The notes beneath the pieces are model-generated. The model ran no database searches. It was not told the origin of the DNA and was given only the letters and a program-made list of their open reading frames with translations. A stretch of DNA of 60,382 nt from positions 1-60,382 of IMG/VR virus record IMGVR_UViG_3300020470_001595; one strand, written 5' to 3'. This DNA comes from a virus. The position numbers were made by a program, and so were the translations under genes. Positions within the stretch are counted from its first letter, which is position 1; the number at the start of each line of letters is the position of its first letter. Of the stretch, positions 52,301 through 60,382 are shown piece after piece.

Positions 52301-55300
52301 TTGACTTTAGACCTAGGGTTGCAACATTTGTTCCTAATAGCGCAACTGTATCTCCATTCTTCCCATCTAATAGAGTAATTGATTCTGGGTCACGAATTGT
52401 AACTCCAAACGAATCATCTAAATTTAAGTATCAACATTACCTAGGAAGAATTGATAAGGTCATTCTTAAGACTGTAGGGGATGTAGTTATTGATAAGGGA
52501 ATACCATCAGCAAATCCCAAACCACCTGCTGATCAGCCAGATGCAATGACATTGGCTACTATTGTTTGGCCACCTTACTTATTTGATACTAGTAATGCTC
52601 AAGTATACTTAATAGATAATCGCCGATACACTATGCGTGATATTGGTGATATTGAAGATAGATTAGAGCATCTTGAAGAGGTTACATCATTATCTTTATT
52701 AGAACAAAAGATTGAAAATTTACAAGTTAAAGATGCTGATGGTTTAGATAGATTTAAGAGTGGTTTCTTTGCAGATTCATTTAAAAATAAAAAGTTAGTT
52801 GATATATCATCTCCAATTGATATTGATGTTGATAGAGGTCATTTAAAACCTCTAACAGACTTAAGTTCTATTGATATGCAATTGTTGCCAGGAACAGAGC
52901 AGTCTCCTGAAACATTAGATTTTACCCAAGATTTTGCTCTCTTAGATGAGAATGCAGTAAAGACGGGTAGAATGGTTACTCTTAAGTATGAAGAAGAACT
53001 TTTTGTTGATCAGAACTTTGCAACTAGGGTAGAGAATTTGAACCCATTCTTGGTTCATGCTTATACTGGTGAGATGAAGTTGAATCCATCCAGTGACAAT
53101 TGGATTAATACTCAACAAACTCAAACTTTATCAACTCAAGTTATTAGAAGGAGAGTCTTTGATACTAGAGTTAGTGCAACTACTGTTGATGGTGGGTTTG
53201 GTCAGGATGAATTATCTGCATCTACAAATGAGTTTGTCTCTAATGTAGAAAGAGATGATATCACATCAAGAAATACTTATATTGCTCAAGAGACCTTTGA
53301 TCCTTTCTGTAGGTCAAGAAATATTGAATATAATTGCACTGGATTAAGACCCGAAACTAAATTCTTCCAATACTTTGATTCTCTTGGTAATGTTGATGTA
53401 ATTCCAAAAGTTATTGGTATTACGAATGTTATTGGTGCATTTACTGTCGGTGAGACTATTACTTCTCTTGTAAATGGAGAAACTTATAGATTCAGACTTT
53501 GTAGACCTGATCATAAGAAAGGACCAATTGCTGCACCTACAACTACATTTGAACTTAATCCTTTAGATAGGAATGAGACACTACCTACAGCGTATTCTCA
53601 GGGTTCTACTATACTTAATATAGATACTGCTGCTCTTGCAACTGCTGCACAAGGAGATTTCTTTGGATATCTTCCAGAAGGTGCTGTTGTTTCTGGAGAA
53701 ACTAGTGGAGCACAAGCAACTATCTCAGATCTTAATTTATGGTCAGATGTGTATGGAGATCTTGCTGCTTGTATATGGCTTAGAGATCCATTTGCTTCAC
53801 CAACTCCACTTGCTAGAGTAAGATCTGGTGAAAGAGAAGTTAAAGTAACATCTGATCCTAATAATGTTGTTTATCATAAGGGTAGTACTGCTAATTCAGT
53901 AGCAACTGCTGTATATACTGCTATTGGTACAACACGAATTGTACAAACTGATGTAAGTGTTACAACTTTAGAGACTACGACGATACAGAGAGATGTAAGT
54001 CTTACATTTACAAACCGTAGACCGCCCCCACCACCACCACCTCCACCACCAGTTATTATTAATAACACAACCTTCATTGATAGGACTGTTACCAATAACA
54101 TCACTGTTACTGGTAGAGGTGGTAGAGGACCGCAAAGAAGAAGACAACGAAGGAGAAGTCGTAGAAGAAGAGGAAGGAGAGGTGGAGATCCCTTGGCACA
54201 GTCATTCAAGACTGATATCAGTGGATGTTATCTAACTTCTATAGATCTTTACTTCTATACGATGGCAGATCCAACTATTCCTTGTTGGTTTGAAGTAAGA
54301 ACAATGGAATTGGGGCAGCCAACAGAACAGTTGGTTACACCAGATGCTAGAGTTGTTTTAACTGGAAATGATGTCACTCTTTCCAATGATGCTTCAATAG
54401 CAACGAATATTAAATTCCCATCACCAATTTATTTGGAACCAGAAACAGAGTATTGCTTTGTTGCAGGATCACCATTGAATACTTGGGAAATTTATACAGC
54501 AGAAATGGGGCAAACTGCGATTAACGCACAGAACTTGCCTAGTGCTGCAGGAAGGGTTTATAGTAATCAATTTATGGTTGGTTCTATGTTCAAGTCGCAA
54601 AATGCGTCTACATGGACTCCATGCCAATTTGAGGATATTTGCTTCAAGATCTACTCTGCAAAATTTGTAGAATCAGATGCTGTAGTAACATTCCAGAATC
54701 CTCCAGTTAGAGCTAATAATGGTATCTTACCAGCATTGAATTTGAATCCAATTCAGACTCTTCCTAAGAAGGCTGCACTTGGAATCACTACTACAACTAA
54801 CGCTGGATTAATAGGAACCGTATTTACTGTTGGAAGAAAGGTCGGTGATGCTAGTGCAACATATCGATATGGATATATCGAAGATGTTGGAGGACCAGTT
54901 CAAACTGGTGGTACTCTTGCTGTTGGTATTCAAACCAATGGTGAAGGTTATGGAACTCCATCATCATCTTCTGTTAGCACTTACGCTATTACTGGACAAG
55001 GTGCAGGGTTAAAATTAGGTGTAACCGTTGGTACTGGTAATTCAGGAATTACTGCTCTTACCATTCAAGATGACGGACAAGGTTATAAAGTTGGTGACAT
55101 TGTAGGAATCGTTACTGCTGAAATGAGTGGTGCAGGTTCTGGAGTTAGAATTGGTATCAATTCTCTCAGTGGAATAGATACTCTTTACTTGACTAATATT
55201 CAAGCAGAAGAGTTTACTAATGCTGCTAGTGTTAACTACTTCCATGATCTTGGAACTGTTATTGATTCTGGTTTAGATGTAACTAGGTATGATGAGACAG

Positions 55301-56649
55301 GTAGTATCTACACTGGTGAATATGCACGAGTATCTTGCTTCAATCATGGAATGTATGGTCCAGGCAATAAGGTTGCTATTAGTGGAGCAGCTCCAGATAC
55401 TCTACCTACTGTAACATCAACTACTATCAATTCTACAACTAGCTCCATTGCTATTGGTGATAGTACAGGATTTGATGTATTTGAAGGAGTACTTGTTAGT
55501 GCTGCTAATACTGCATATGCTATTATTAACAACGAAGTTATTTCTTATACTTCAGTTGGTATTAATACTTTAAGTGGTATTGTTCGTGGTGTTGATAACA
55601 CTCAACCTATTAACCATGAATCTGGGTCTCCTATTCAGAAGTATGAACTTGCTGGAGTTGGTCTAAGTAAGATCAATAAGACTCATGATGTTTCTACTAT
55701 AGGTAGGAATATGGATGATTATATTATTCAGATTGATAGAGAAGGTAGAGCAACTGACATTTCAGGTCTAACACAACCACAACTTTCATTTAATGCTGAA
55801 TCTTATGGTGGTGGTAGTCATTGTCATTCATCTAAGAATATGATGTTTGACACAGTTACCCCTGTATTTGATGTAACAACACCTGGTCCTAATGATTCTC
55901 TGACTGTAAGTCTTAGAACTGTTAGTGGTACTAGTGTAGATGGTAATGAAACATCATTTATTGATCAAGGATTTGAAGATTTTATTGTTAATCAACCAAC
56001 TAAGTTGCCAACCAATAGAATAGTCGCTTCCGAAGTAAATGAAGATGCTAGATTGACCAATCTCTTTAGAAATAGATCTTTAACTGCTAGAGTAACATTG
56101 AGCAATGGGGAAGATGAAACAAGTTCTCCAATGATTTGCTTAGATACTATGGCAATGAAGTTCTCATCTAATAGGATTAATAAACCAATCGATGATAACA
56201 GTTATCCTCTAGATAAGAGATCTAATCAACTTACTGGGGATCCTCATACATCTTACTATGTTTCTAAGTTAATCACTATTAAGCAACCAGCGAGTTCCTT
56301 AAAGGTTATATTTGATGCATTTAAACCTGCGTCTTCTGATTTCCGAGTTCTCTATAGTTTGCTTAGACCAGATTCCAGTGAAATCGATCAAAAGTTTATA
56401 CTCTTCCCAGGGTATAAGAATAGTGTTGATACCACTGGTGATGGATTTGGAGACACAGTAATTGATCCTGCAAAGAATGATGGTCGTCCTGATAAGTATG
56501 TTACTCCTGGAGAAAACTTCAAAGAGTATCAATACACTATAAATGACTTAGAACCTTATACTGGGTTTGTTATTAAGGTTGTTTTCAGTGGCACTAATCA
56601 GGCACAAATTCCTATCATTAAAAACATGAGGGCAATTGCATTAGCATGA
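49336..56649 (+). CDS. 2437-residue virion structural protein (DUF4815-like), with Pro10 and Arg-rich linker
   Basis: It begins with SPYYDDFDRSDNYHKVLFKPG and LPVQARELTSLQSILQNQIE, typical of a large cyanophage baseplate/tail family (DUF4815-like, from memory). Middle parts are beta-rich; a coiled-coil segment lies near 1105-1130 (EDRLEHLEEVTSLSLLEQK). Residues 1563-1572 are ten prolines, then about 20 residues, then an Arg-rich stretch at about 1594-1618 (RRRQRRRSRRRRGRR), then DPLAQSF. The C-terminal part (to FSGTNQAQIPIIKNMRAIA) looks like a beta-sandwich. Position after gp8 corresponds to T4 gp9/gp10. Late-class, with overlapping small genes behind. Confidence 0.75.
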   Translation: MPQQTNLNISPYYDDFDRSDNYHKVLFKPGLPVQARELTSLQSILQNQIEQFGSHMFKEGSVVIPGGITYDGDYFAVQLDPTHLGTDVEVYIQDLVGKRIKGETSGIKAKVINYIPASESRTSTATIYVKYVAPGPSGSFDFFRDSELLLMEESLTYGNTTINAGSSIANTIQQDSCSSASAASISSGVYFVRGAFVRVNQQTVILDQYDNQPSFRVGLQVVESAINAKEDPGLYDNAKGFSNYAAPGADRLKIELKLAKKDVNDFDDTDFIEILRVRSGIVEKQLSGNSDYNRIEDYLAQRTHDESGDYTTNPFFINILDSLNDRMGSEGIFYATDTTPEGNTPDESLACVRLSAGTAYVKGYQYETFGETLDVDKPRTTSDKIEETFNLRLGNRLRLNGVQGITTFRNSIDLQTGISSEKVGDAKVYNFGLVDSKYKDNSTEFDAYLYDVQLYTKLLINDPVSNAEVGQSAYIEGQESGATGYAVAAGAGSSTITLTQVSGHFQSGERLNFKGNQNLSRVVDKVISYSMDDVENVQQSNTFYAKKKLNLATPYNIGDSDVRIATNGDTTSTGNTFDRFKPGDIVIYYRSNQTLPNHNVVTSVAADGASMKLAALTTNSNLFTGTLPGSTFEGRIYKGEQQLTNEDNAGLYLKLPAPNISDIDFTGAELLLSDQVTGESTDANGVLVVNTSSLTLDDVTFVAFDQERYQVQYSSGTVANITQDQVVVTNSTLTINGLAFSESNIKVNVTVAKSNIKNKTKEYKRSEQVSIVYSSKDISGTNANSSNNDGLTQSGLYGVRVQDEEICLNYPDVANIVAVYESLDTNVPLFDKLVFTSTDPIFQNAVVGEVIIGEDTNAVARIVAIDAGSSSISIVYKTIDKFRLLETLLFQESNTSATLQSITLGKYKDVTNSFTLDKGQREQYYDYSRLLRVNESYVPTKQLLVVLDRYEIPSSDVGDVFTVNSYDSERFAKDIPAIGKSGIRATDTLDFRPRVATFVPNSATVSPFFPSNRVIDSGSRIVTPNESSKFKYQHYLGRIDKVILKTVGDVVIDKGIPSANPKPPADQPDAMTLATIVWPPYLFDTSNAQVYLIDNRRYTMRDIGDIEDRLEHLEEVTSLSLLEQKIENLQVKDADGLDRFKSGFFADSFKNKKLVDISSPIDIDVDRGHLKPLTDLSSIDMQLLPGTEQSPETLDFTQDFALLDENAVKTGRMVTLKYEEELFVDQNFATRVENLNPFLVHAYTGEMKLNPSSDNWINTQQTQTLSTQVIRRRVFDTRVSATTVDGGFGQDELSASTNEFVSNVERDDITSRNTYIAQETFDPFCRSRNIEYNCTGLRPETKFFQYFDSLGNVDVIPKVIGITNVIGAFTVGETITSLVNGETYRFRLCRPDHKKGPIAAPTTTFELNPLDRNETLPTAYSQGSTILNIDTAALATAAQGDFFGYLPEGAVVSGETSGAQATISDLNLWSDVYGDLAACIWLRDPFASPTPLARVRSGEREVKVTSDPNNVVYHKGSTANSVATAVYTAIGTTRIVQTDVSVTTLETTTIQRDVSLTFTNRRPPPPPPPPPPVIINNTTFIDRTVTNNITVTGRGGRGPQRRRQRRRSRRRRGRRGGDPLAQSFKTDISGCYLTSIDLYFYTMADPTIPCWFEVRTMELGQPTEQLVTPDARVVLTGNDVTLSNDASIATNIKFPSPIYLEPETEYCFVAGSPLNTWEIYTAEMGQTAINAQNLPSAAGRVYSNQFMVGSMFKSQNASTWTPCQFEDICFKIYSAKFVESDAVVTFQNPPVRANNGILPALNLNPIQTLPKKAALGITTTTNAGLIGTVFTVGRKVGDASATYRYGYIEDVGGPVQTGGTLAVGIQTNGEGYGTPSSSSVSTYAITGQGAGLKLGVTVGTGNSGITALTIQDDGQGYKVGDIVGIVTAEMSGAGSGVRIGINSLSGIDTLYLTNIQAEEFTNAASVNYFHDLGTVIDSGLDVTRYDETGSIYTGEYARVSCFNHGMYGPGNKVAISGAAPDTLPTVTSTTINSTTSSIAIGDSTGFDVFEGVLVSAANTAYAIINNEVISYTSVGINTLSGIVRGVDNTQPINHESGSPIQKYELAGVGLSKINKTHDVSTIGRNMDDYIIQIDREGRATDISGLTQPQLSFNAESYGGGSHCHSSKNMMFDTVTPVFDVTTPGPNDSLTVSLRTVSGTSVDGNETSFIDQGFEDFIVNQPTKLPTNRIVASEVNEDARLTNLFRNRSLTARVTLSNGEDETSSPMICLDTMAMKFSSNRINKPIDDNSYPLDKRSNQLTGDPHTSYYVSKLITIKQPASSLKVIFDAFKPASSDFRVLYSLLRPDSSEIDQKFILFPGYKNSVDTTGDGFGDTVIDPAKNDGRPDKYVTPGENFKEYQYTINDLEPYTGFVIKVVFSGTNQAQIPIIKNMRAIALA
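54022..54195 (+). repeat. Poly-proline tract and Arg-rich stretch in the 2437-residue protein
   Basis: Ten CCN codons at 54022-54051, then from about 54115 a purine-rich run of AGA/CGA/AGG codons. The composition differs sharply from the surrounding beta-rich sequence, marking a linker or a nucleic-acid or anionic-surface binding patch. Confidence 0.75.
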
Positions 56650-56840
56650 TTCGAGTAGAAGGTAAACCACATCTTTATAGAGATGAAACTGGGGCTATCA
56701 TTAATGATGATAGCTCTGGTTATTCTGCTTATATGAATGCAAAATCTAAAAAAGCACTTGAAAGAAAAGAGCTAGATACTATGAAACAAGAGATCTCTGA
56801 AATAAAGGAGATGCTTGCCAAAATTACATCAAAATTATGA
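56646..56840 (+). CDS. Small protein with C-terminal coiled coil
   Basis: A 64-residue protein coupled to the large gene by ATGA. The second half is a heptad-like helix (ERKELDTMKQEISEIKEML). Probably a minor structural or assembly factor; overlaps the next gene by ATGA. Confidence 0.7.
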   Translation: MIRVEGKPHLYRDETGAIINDDSSGYSAYMNAKSKKALERKELDTMKQEISEIKEMLAKITSKL

Positions 56841-57025
56841 GAGACCCACATATTGAACATTTAAGATTCCTACATGGGGATGAATGTGTACCCACAAAAG
56901 TGGCAGAATTGGGAGACCTTGAAATAATAAGAAATGATATAGATCGATTAGACTTAAAAGTCAGTCAAATGACACAAGCCTTACAAGAAGTACTAACAGA
57001 GATTAAGAAGATAAATACCTTATAG
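56837..57025 (+). CDS. Small protein with coiled coil
   Basis: A 62-residue protein whose C-terminal half is also heptad-like (NDIDRLDLKVSQMTQALQEV). It follows a gene of similar design, so the two may pair. The late box at 57010 lies in its last codons. Confidence 0.7.
   Translation: MRDPHIEHLRFLHGDECVPTKVAELGDLEIIRNDIDRLDLKVSQMTQALQEVLTEIKKINTL
57010..57017 (+). promoter_or_regulatory. Late-promoter-like box GATAAATA
   Basis: GATAAATA, 28 bases before ATG 57046, in the end of the preceding gene; same spacing as at 5371. Drives the terminal fibre cluster. Confidence 0.55.
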
Positions 57026-57045
57026 GATAATAGTCAGCATACAAG

Positions 57046-57381
57046 ATGGCAGTATATGTCGCTAATTTGCAGATTGAATCGGGTACTGATTTTGAACATT
57101 TATTTTCTCTTGGTGATAACGATAATAACACTACCCTAAATCTAGCAGGATTTACAGTAACCTCACAACTGCGTAAGTGGGCAGGTAGCAGCAATTATGT
57201 TGCCTTTGCTTCGACTGTATCTAGTCCATTGGAAGGAGAGATCCAGATCTCAATGGCATCCACTATAACAACCGACATAAAACCTGGTCGTTACCTTTAC
57301 GATGTTATTTTGCAAGACGGCGTTAGTACGGTAAAAGTCGTTGAAGGAATGGTCAATGTTAGAGCAGGGGTAACAAGGTAA
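57046..57381 (+). CDS. Putative virion protein, beta-sandwich-like
   Basis: A 111-residue protein (LFSLGDNDNNTTLNLAGFTV; ASTITTDIKPGRYLYDVIL) with the strand order of phage receptor-binding N-terminal beta-sandwiches. It lies directly before fibre genes and overlaps the next start by one base. Name tentative. Confidence 0.65.
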   Translation: MAVYVANLQIESGTDFEHLFSLGDNDNNTTLNLAGFTVTSQLRKWAGSSNYVAFASTVSSPLEGEIQISMASTITTDIKPGRYLYDVILQDGVSTVKVVEGMVNVRAGVTR

Positions 57382-57596
57382 TGCCTTCTTTACGAATTGG
57401 TACTGGTAGCCAAGTTAAAGTCATTGCCAGCGGCTCTTTAGGAGGCGGTGGTGGTGGAGGTAAACTAGTTTTACTTTCAGATGTTAATGCGAATAACTTA
57501 ACTAATGGCAGTTTTCTGGTCTATGACTCAGCATCCGCTAAATTTATAACACAAACTACTTTACCATCCACAACAGTTGATGGAGGGGAATACTAA
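57381..57596 (+). CDS. Small Gly-rich virion-associated protein
   Basis: A 71-residue protein with seven Gly in a row (SLGGGGGGGKLVLLSDV) followed by LSDVNANNLTNGSFLVYDS, a motif common at fibre joints (the LSDVN-type module). Probably a fibre connector or attachment peptide. Its stop overlaps the next start (TAATG). Confidence 0.65.
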   Translation: MPSLRIGTGSQVKVIASGSLGGGGGGGKLVLLSDVNANNLTNGSFLVYDSASAKFITQTTLPSTTVDGGEY

Positions 57597-60382
57597 TGGC
57601 AGCAACGATTCTGATAAAGAGGACGCAAGGAACCTCTCCTCCAACCGCAGCACCAGTTGGTACTGGTGTATCGTTTGGTGAATTAGTATATACCTACGAT
57701 ACTTCGGATGTAGGTGCTGGTAAGTCGTATAAGAAATTATATATTGGTCATCCAGACGGTAATACAAATCCTCCTATAGCAATCGGTGGTGAATATTACA
57801 CCGATATGCTGCCAGATAACCCTGCAGATTTTGGTAAACCAACTGCATCTAAAGCAGTCATTCTTAACCCCTCAGGGCAAATTGATACCTGGAGTGTAGC
57901 TACTGATCTTTTAGTAGGTGCTGCAGCCACTGTATCAGGTAATCTATCTGTTGCTGGTAATTTAGATGTTACAGGCGATTTAACATATGACGAAGTAAAT
58001 GCAAGAAATTGGAATATAACTGGTGTTGCAACTGCACCAACTCTTAATGTTACTGGAGTATTTGATACTCCTAATCTACAAAACAGAGTAGGTTTAATTA
58101 GTGCTATTGCTGGTGTTGGTGGTACATTTAATGATTGGAATGCCACATCTGCACAGTTTGAACAGGTTAATGTAAGTCATGCTACAACGACTAAGAACTT
58201 AACTATTAGTGGTATCTCAACGATTGAGAACAACTATGATTTCAGAACGCAATTAATAAGAATTGGTAGAGAAGCAGGTAAATTAGAGACTGACGGTACA
58301 GATCGTCAGGGTATGTTTATTGGTAACTGGGCTGGTAATCAGGCTGGTTTAGGAACTCAAACTAAGAGAAACATTGCTATTGGTCAAAGTGCCTTCCAAA
58401 AGGGTGGTGTAACTAAAGCAGAGTCTAATATATTCTTTGGTAATTTTGCAGGACAAGAAGCAGAAGGTTCACATAACATCTATATTGGTGACAAGGTTGG
58501 ACAAGATTTAGGTTCTCAGTCTATTCTCACTTATGGTGAGACTGGTGATGCTAGTACTATTTCATTCTCTGATGGTAGTCAATTAAGCAATGATCCATAT
58601 GCTTACAGAGTATATGGTACTACAGATAATTTCTCCAACATACAGGGTGGTGACTGGGCAATTGCTATTGCTAATCTTGGTGATCTTGGAATCATTAACA
58701 ATGCTGTTACTGGTAACCTATCATTTAACATTGGTACTTGTACTAATGCTTATCTAGCAAAGCTAATTGGTCAACAGTTTACAGTTAAGGGACAGGATAA
58801 CTTTGCGTTATTAACTGATAATAACGATGCTATCTACTTATCCACTGGTACTGTTGGATTAACAGATACTTATGGATTCTTAGTTGTAAGATCAGGTATT
58901 ACAACAAATAGTGGTAAGGAAGATCATGAGCAGAATATTGGTATAGGTAGAGAAGCACTATGGGGTGCTGGTATATCCACTAACCAAAGCAATAACATTG
59001 CTATTGGTGCATTTGCCCTTTACAATGTAATGGGTAGTGATAATGTAGCTATTGGTAATTCTGCTGGTACTCATAATACTGGTAATAATAATGTTATCAT
59101 TGGTAAAGGACAAGATGTTAGATATCCAGATCAAGACGATCAGTTAATAATTGGTTCAGGTGATGTTAAGTGGGTATCTGGTAATAAGGACGGTTGGGTT
59201 GGAATCGGGACCACCACACCAACAGCACTCCTCGATGTGGATGGTGATGTCAACATCACTGGTGTTGCTACTATTCCTCAATTAGATGTTAATAGTCTTG
59301 GTATAGAAGCACTATATGTTACTGCTGGTGTTCAAACATCTTATGTTGGTACTTATTCAACAATAACTGTATTTGATACTGAGACAGCAGATCTAAACGA
59401 TGTTAAGATTACTTCTGGTATCATTACATCTCAAGTTGGTACTTATGCGACAATAACAGTATTTGATACTGAAACCGCAGATCTTAGAGATGTTCAGATC
59501 ACTGCTGGTATCATTACTGACATTGTTGGTACTGCTGCAACTATAACCACATTTGACACAGAGATAGCAGATCTTCAGAGTGTTAAGATTACTACTGGTA
59601 TCATTACCGATATCGTTGGTACTGCTGCTACTATTACTAATGTTGATTTTATCAACACAGATATTGAACAAGCAAAGATTACTGCTGGTATCATTACATC
59701 ACAGGTTGGTACTTATGCAACCATAACAGTATTTGATACTGAAACTGCAGACTTACAAGATGTTAAGATTACTGCTGGTATTATTACATCTCAAGTTGGC
59801 ACTTATGCAACTATAACTGTATTTGATACAGAAACTGCTGACCTTAAAGATGTTAAGGTAACTTCTGGTATCATTACTGATATTGTTGGTACAGCAGCAA
59901 CTATTACAACTATTGATTCTGAAAATGGTGATATTGAATTTGCTAAGATTACTGTTGGTATCATAACTGATATTATCGGTGTTGCTGCTACATTTACTGA
60001 TGTTAATATTACTGCTGACCTTAGAGTTGGTGGTGCAACTACCTTTACTGGTAATGTAACCTTCAATGGAGGTACAATCGGTCTTGGTGATTCTATAACA
60101 GATAATGTTGTATTCAATGCAGACATTGATTCTAACTTTATCCCTGACGATGACGATACTTATGATATTGGTAGTGCTACTCAACAATGGAAAGATATCC
60201 ATATTGACGGTGTTGCTTATGTTGATGACCTAAGTGTTGATTCTACAGTCGGTACTTATGCAACATTCACTACAGCACACATAACAACTCTGAGTGCTGA
60301 TAATCTAAGCTTTACTGGAATTGCTGTTACTGATGTTGTTGGTACTGCAGCAACCATTACAACTATCGATAGCACAGAAGGT
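57596..60382 (+). CDS. Tail-fibre protein, 3' end beyond the window (partial)
   Basis: Open from ATG 57596 to the end: 929 codons visible, no stop. The N-terminus (TILIKRTQGTSPPTAAPVGT) is a typical cyanophage fibre start. Residues about 259-500 contain NIAIG-type head repeats (NIAIGQSAF, NIYIG, DNVAIGNSAG) as in trimeric adhesins. GWVGIGTTTPTALLDVDG follows near 532, the module also in the 904-residue fibre, then a 30-residue repeat array (59318-60007). A host-recognition fibre is inferred. Confidence 0.8.
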   Translation, partial: MAATILIKRTQGTSPPTAAPVGTGVSFGELVYTYDTSDVGAGKSYKKLYIGHPDGNTNPPIAIGGEYYTDMLPDNPADFGKPTASKAVILNPSGQIDTWSVATDLLVGAAATVSGNLSVAGNLDVTGDLTYDEVNARNWNITGVATAPTLNVTGVFDTPNLQNRVGLISAIAGVGGTFNDWNATSAQFEQVNVSHATTTKNLTISGISTIENNYDFRTQLIRIGREAGKLETDGTDRQGMFIGNWAGNQAGLGTQTKRNIAIGQSAFQKGGVTKAESNIFFGNFAGQEAEGSHNIYIGDKVGQDLGSQSILTYGETGDASTISFSDGSQLSNDPYAYRVYGTTDNFSNIQGGDWAIAIANLGDLGIINNAVTGNLSFNIGTCTNAYLAKLIGQQFTVKGQDNFALLTDNNDAIYLSTGTVGLTDTYGFLVVRSGITTNSGKEDHEQNIGIGREALWGAGISTNQSNNIAIGAFALYNVMGSDNVAIGNSAGTHNTGNNNVIIGKGQDVRYPDQDDQLIIGSGDVKWVSGNKDGWVGIGTTTPTALLDVDGDVNITGVATIPQLDVNSLGIEALYVTAGVQTSYVGTYSTITVFDTETADLNDVKITSGIITSQVGTYATITVFDTETADLRDVQITAGIITDIVGTAATITTFDTEIADLQSVKITTGIITDIVGTAATITNVDFINTDIEQAKITAGIITSQVGTYATITVFDTETADLQDVKITAGIITSQVGTYATITVFDTETADLKDVKVTSGIITDIVGTAATITTIDSENGDIEFAKITVGIITDIIGVAATFTDVNITADLRVGGATTFTGNVTFNGGTIGLGDSITDNVVFNADIDSNFIPDDDDTYDIGSATQQWKDIHIDGVAYVDDLSVDSTVGTYATFTTAHITTLSADNLSFTGIAVTDVVGTAATITTIDSTEG
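59318..60007 (+). repeat. 90-base (30-residue) tandem repeat in the partial fibre gene
   Basis: Seven unit starts at exact 90-base steps (59408, 59498, 59588, 59678, 59768, 59858, 59948), preceded by one at 59318; the last is 60 bases. The unit reads ITSGIITSQVGTYATITVFD then TETADLRDVQ, with Q-V-G-T/D-I-V-G-T alternatives. A coil-strand stalk is likely. Confidence 0.85.

Noticed and set aside
59318-60007. CRISPR-like array
   Set aside because: Repeats are 90 bases with no spacers, stay in one reading frame and encode a protein repeat.
59393-60202. Ser/Asn/Cys-rich minus-strand frames under the fibre repeats
   Set aside because: They are the antisense of the 90-base repeat, with repeat-driven composition and no start signals.

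Overview
The window looks like part of a T4-like cyanophage (a contractile-tailed myovirus of marine Prochlorococcus or Synechococcus). The sequence is AT-rich, every gene I could support is on the + strand, and many genes overlap by ATGA or TAATG. It carries T4-type baseplate wedge genes (25, 6, 8), cyanophage-style very large virion proteins, late-promoter-like NATAAATA/CTAAATA boxes, a plant-type ferredoxin, the DUF2997/DUF1257 pair shared with cyanobacteria, FAD-dependent halogenases and 2-oxoglutarate dioxygenases. No photosystem, polymerase, capsid or terminase gene lies in this stretch.

Layout. 1-10046: tail-fibre/virion proteins, namely the end of an upstream gene, a 1751-residue protein with a C-terminal S74 self-cleaving chaperone, a 904-residue fibre-like protein and a 637-residue collagen-like protein. 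10053-16702: an enzyme island with two 2OG-Fe(II) dioxygenases, a ligase-fold nucleotidyltransferase-like protein, two tandem FAD halogenase-family proteins (the first degenerate) and a nuclease-like protein. 16708-17878: ferredoxin and small membrane or unknown proteins. 17834-18558: two compact RNA-rich units, a promoter with a structured leader, Lys-rich protein gene and terminator, then a promoter, folded RNA and terminator without a usable gene. 18576-27015: a bank of about thirty small, mostly acidic proteins, including an ArdA-like antirestriction protein and an orphan DNA methyltransferase. 27016-27607: a 592-base gene-free region with two inverted cyanobacterial-type DnaA boxes, an AT-rich stretch, a consensus sigma70 promoter and paired repeats. 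27608-29931: small proteins, a GT-A-like glycosyltransferase and DUF2997/DUF1257. 29976-60382: the baseplate/tail block gp25, gp6, a 5133-residue giant protein in the gp7 position, gp8, a 2437-residue structural protein, four small proteins and an unfinished fibre gene.

How the parts may work together. The collagen-like protein has nearly all its triplet prolines in the Y position (Gly-X-Pro) and is followed after 6 bases by a prolyl-hydroxylase-like dioxygenase. A phage-encoded, hydroxylated collagen fibre is therefore the most attractive hypothesis here, with the other oxygenase and halogenases as possible further modifiers. Two promoter styles are visible. Late-type boxes precede structural genes. 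Sigma70-like TATAAT promoters precede accessory genes, and four of these share an AAAGTG element 31-32 bases upstream of the -10 box. Functional statements rest on motif recognition by eye; no database search was run.
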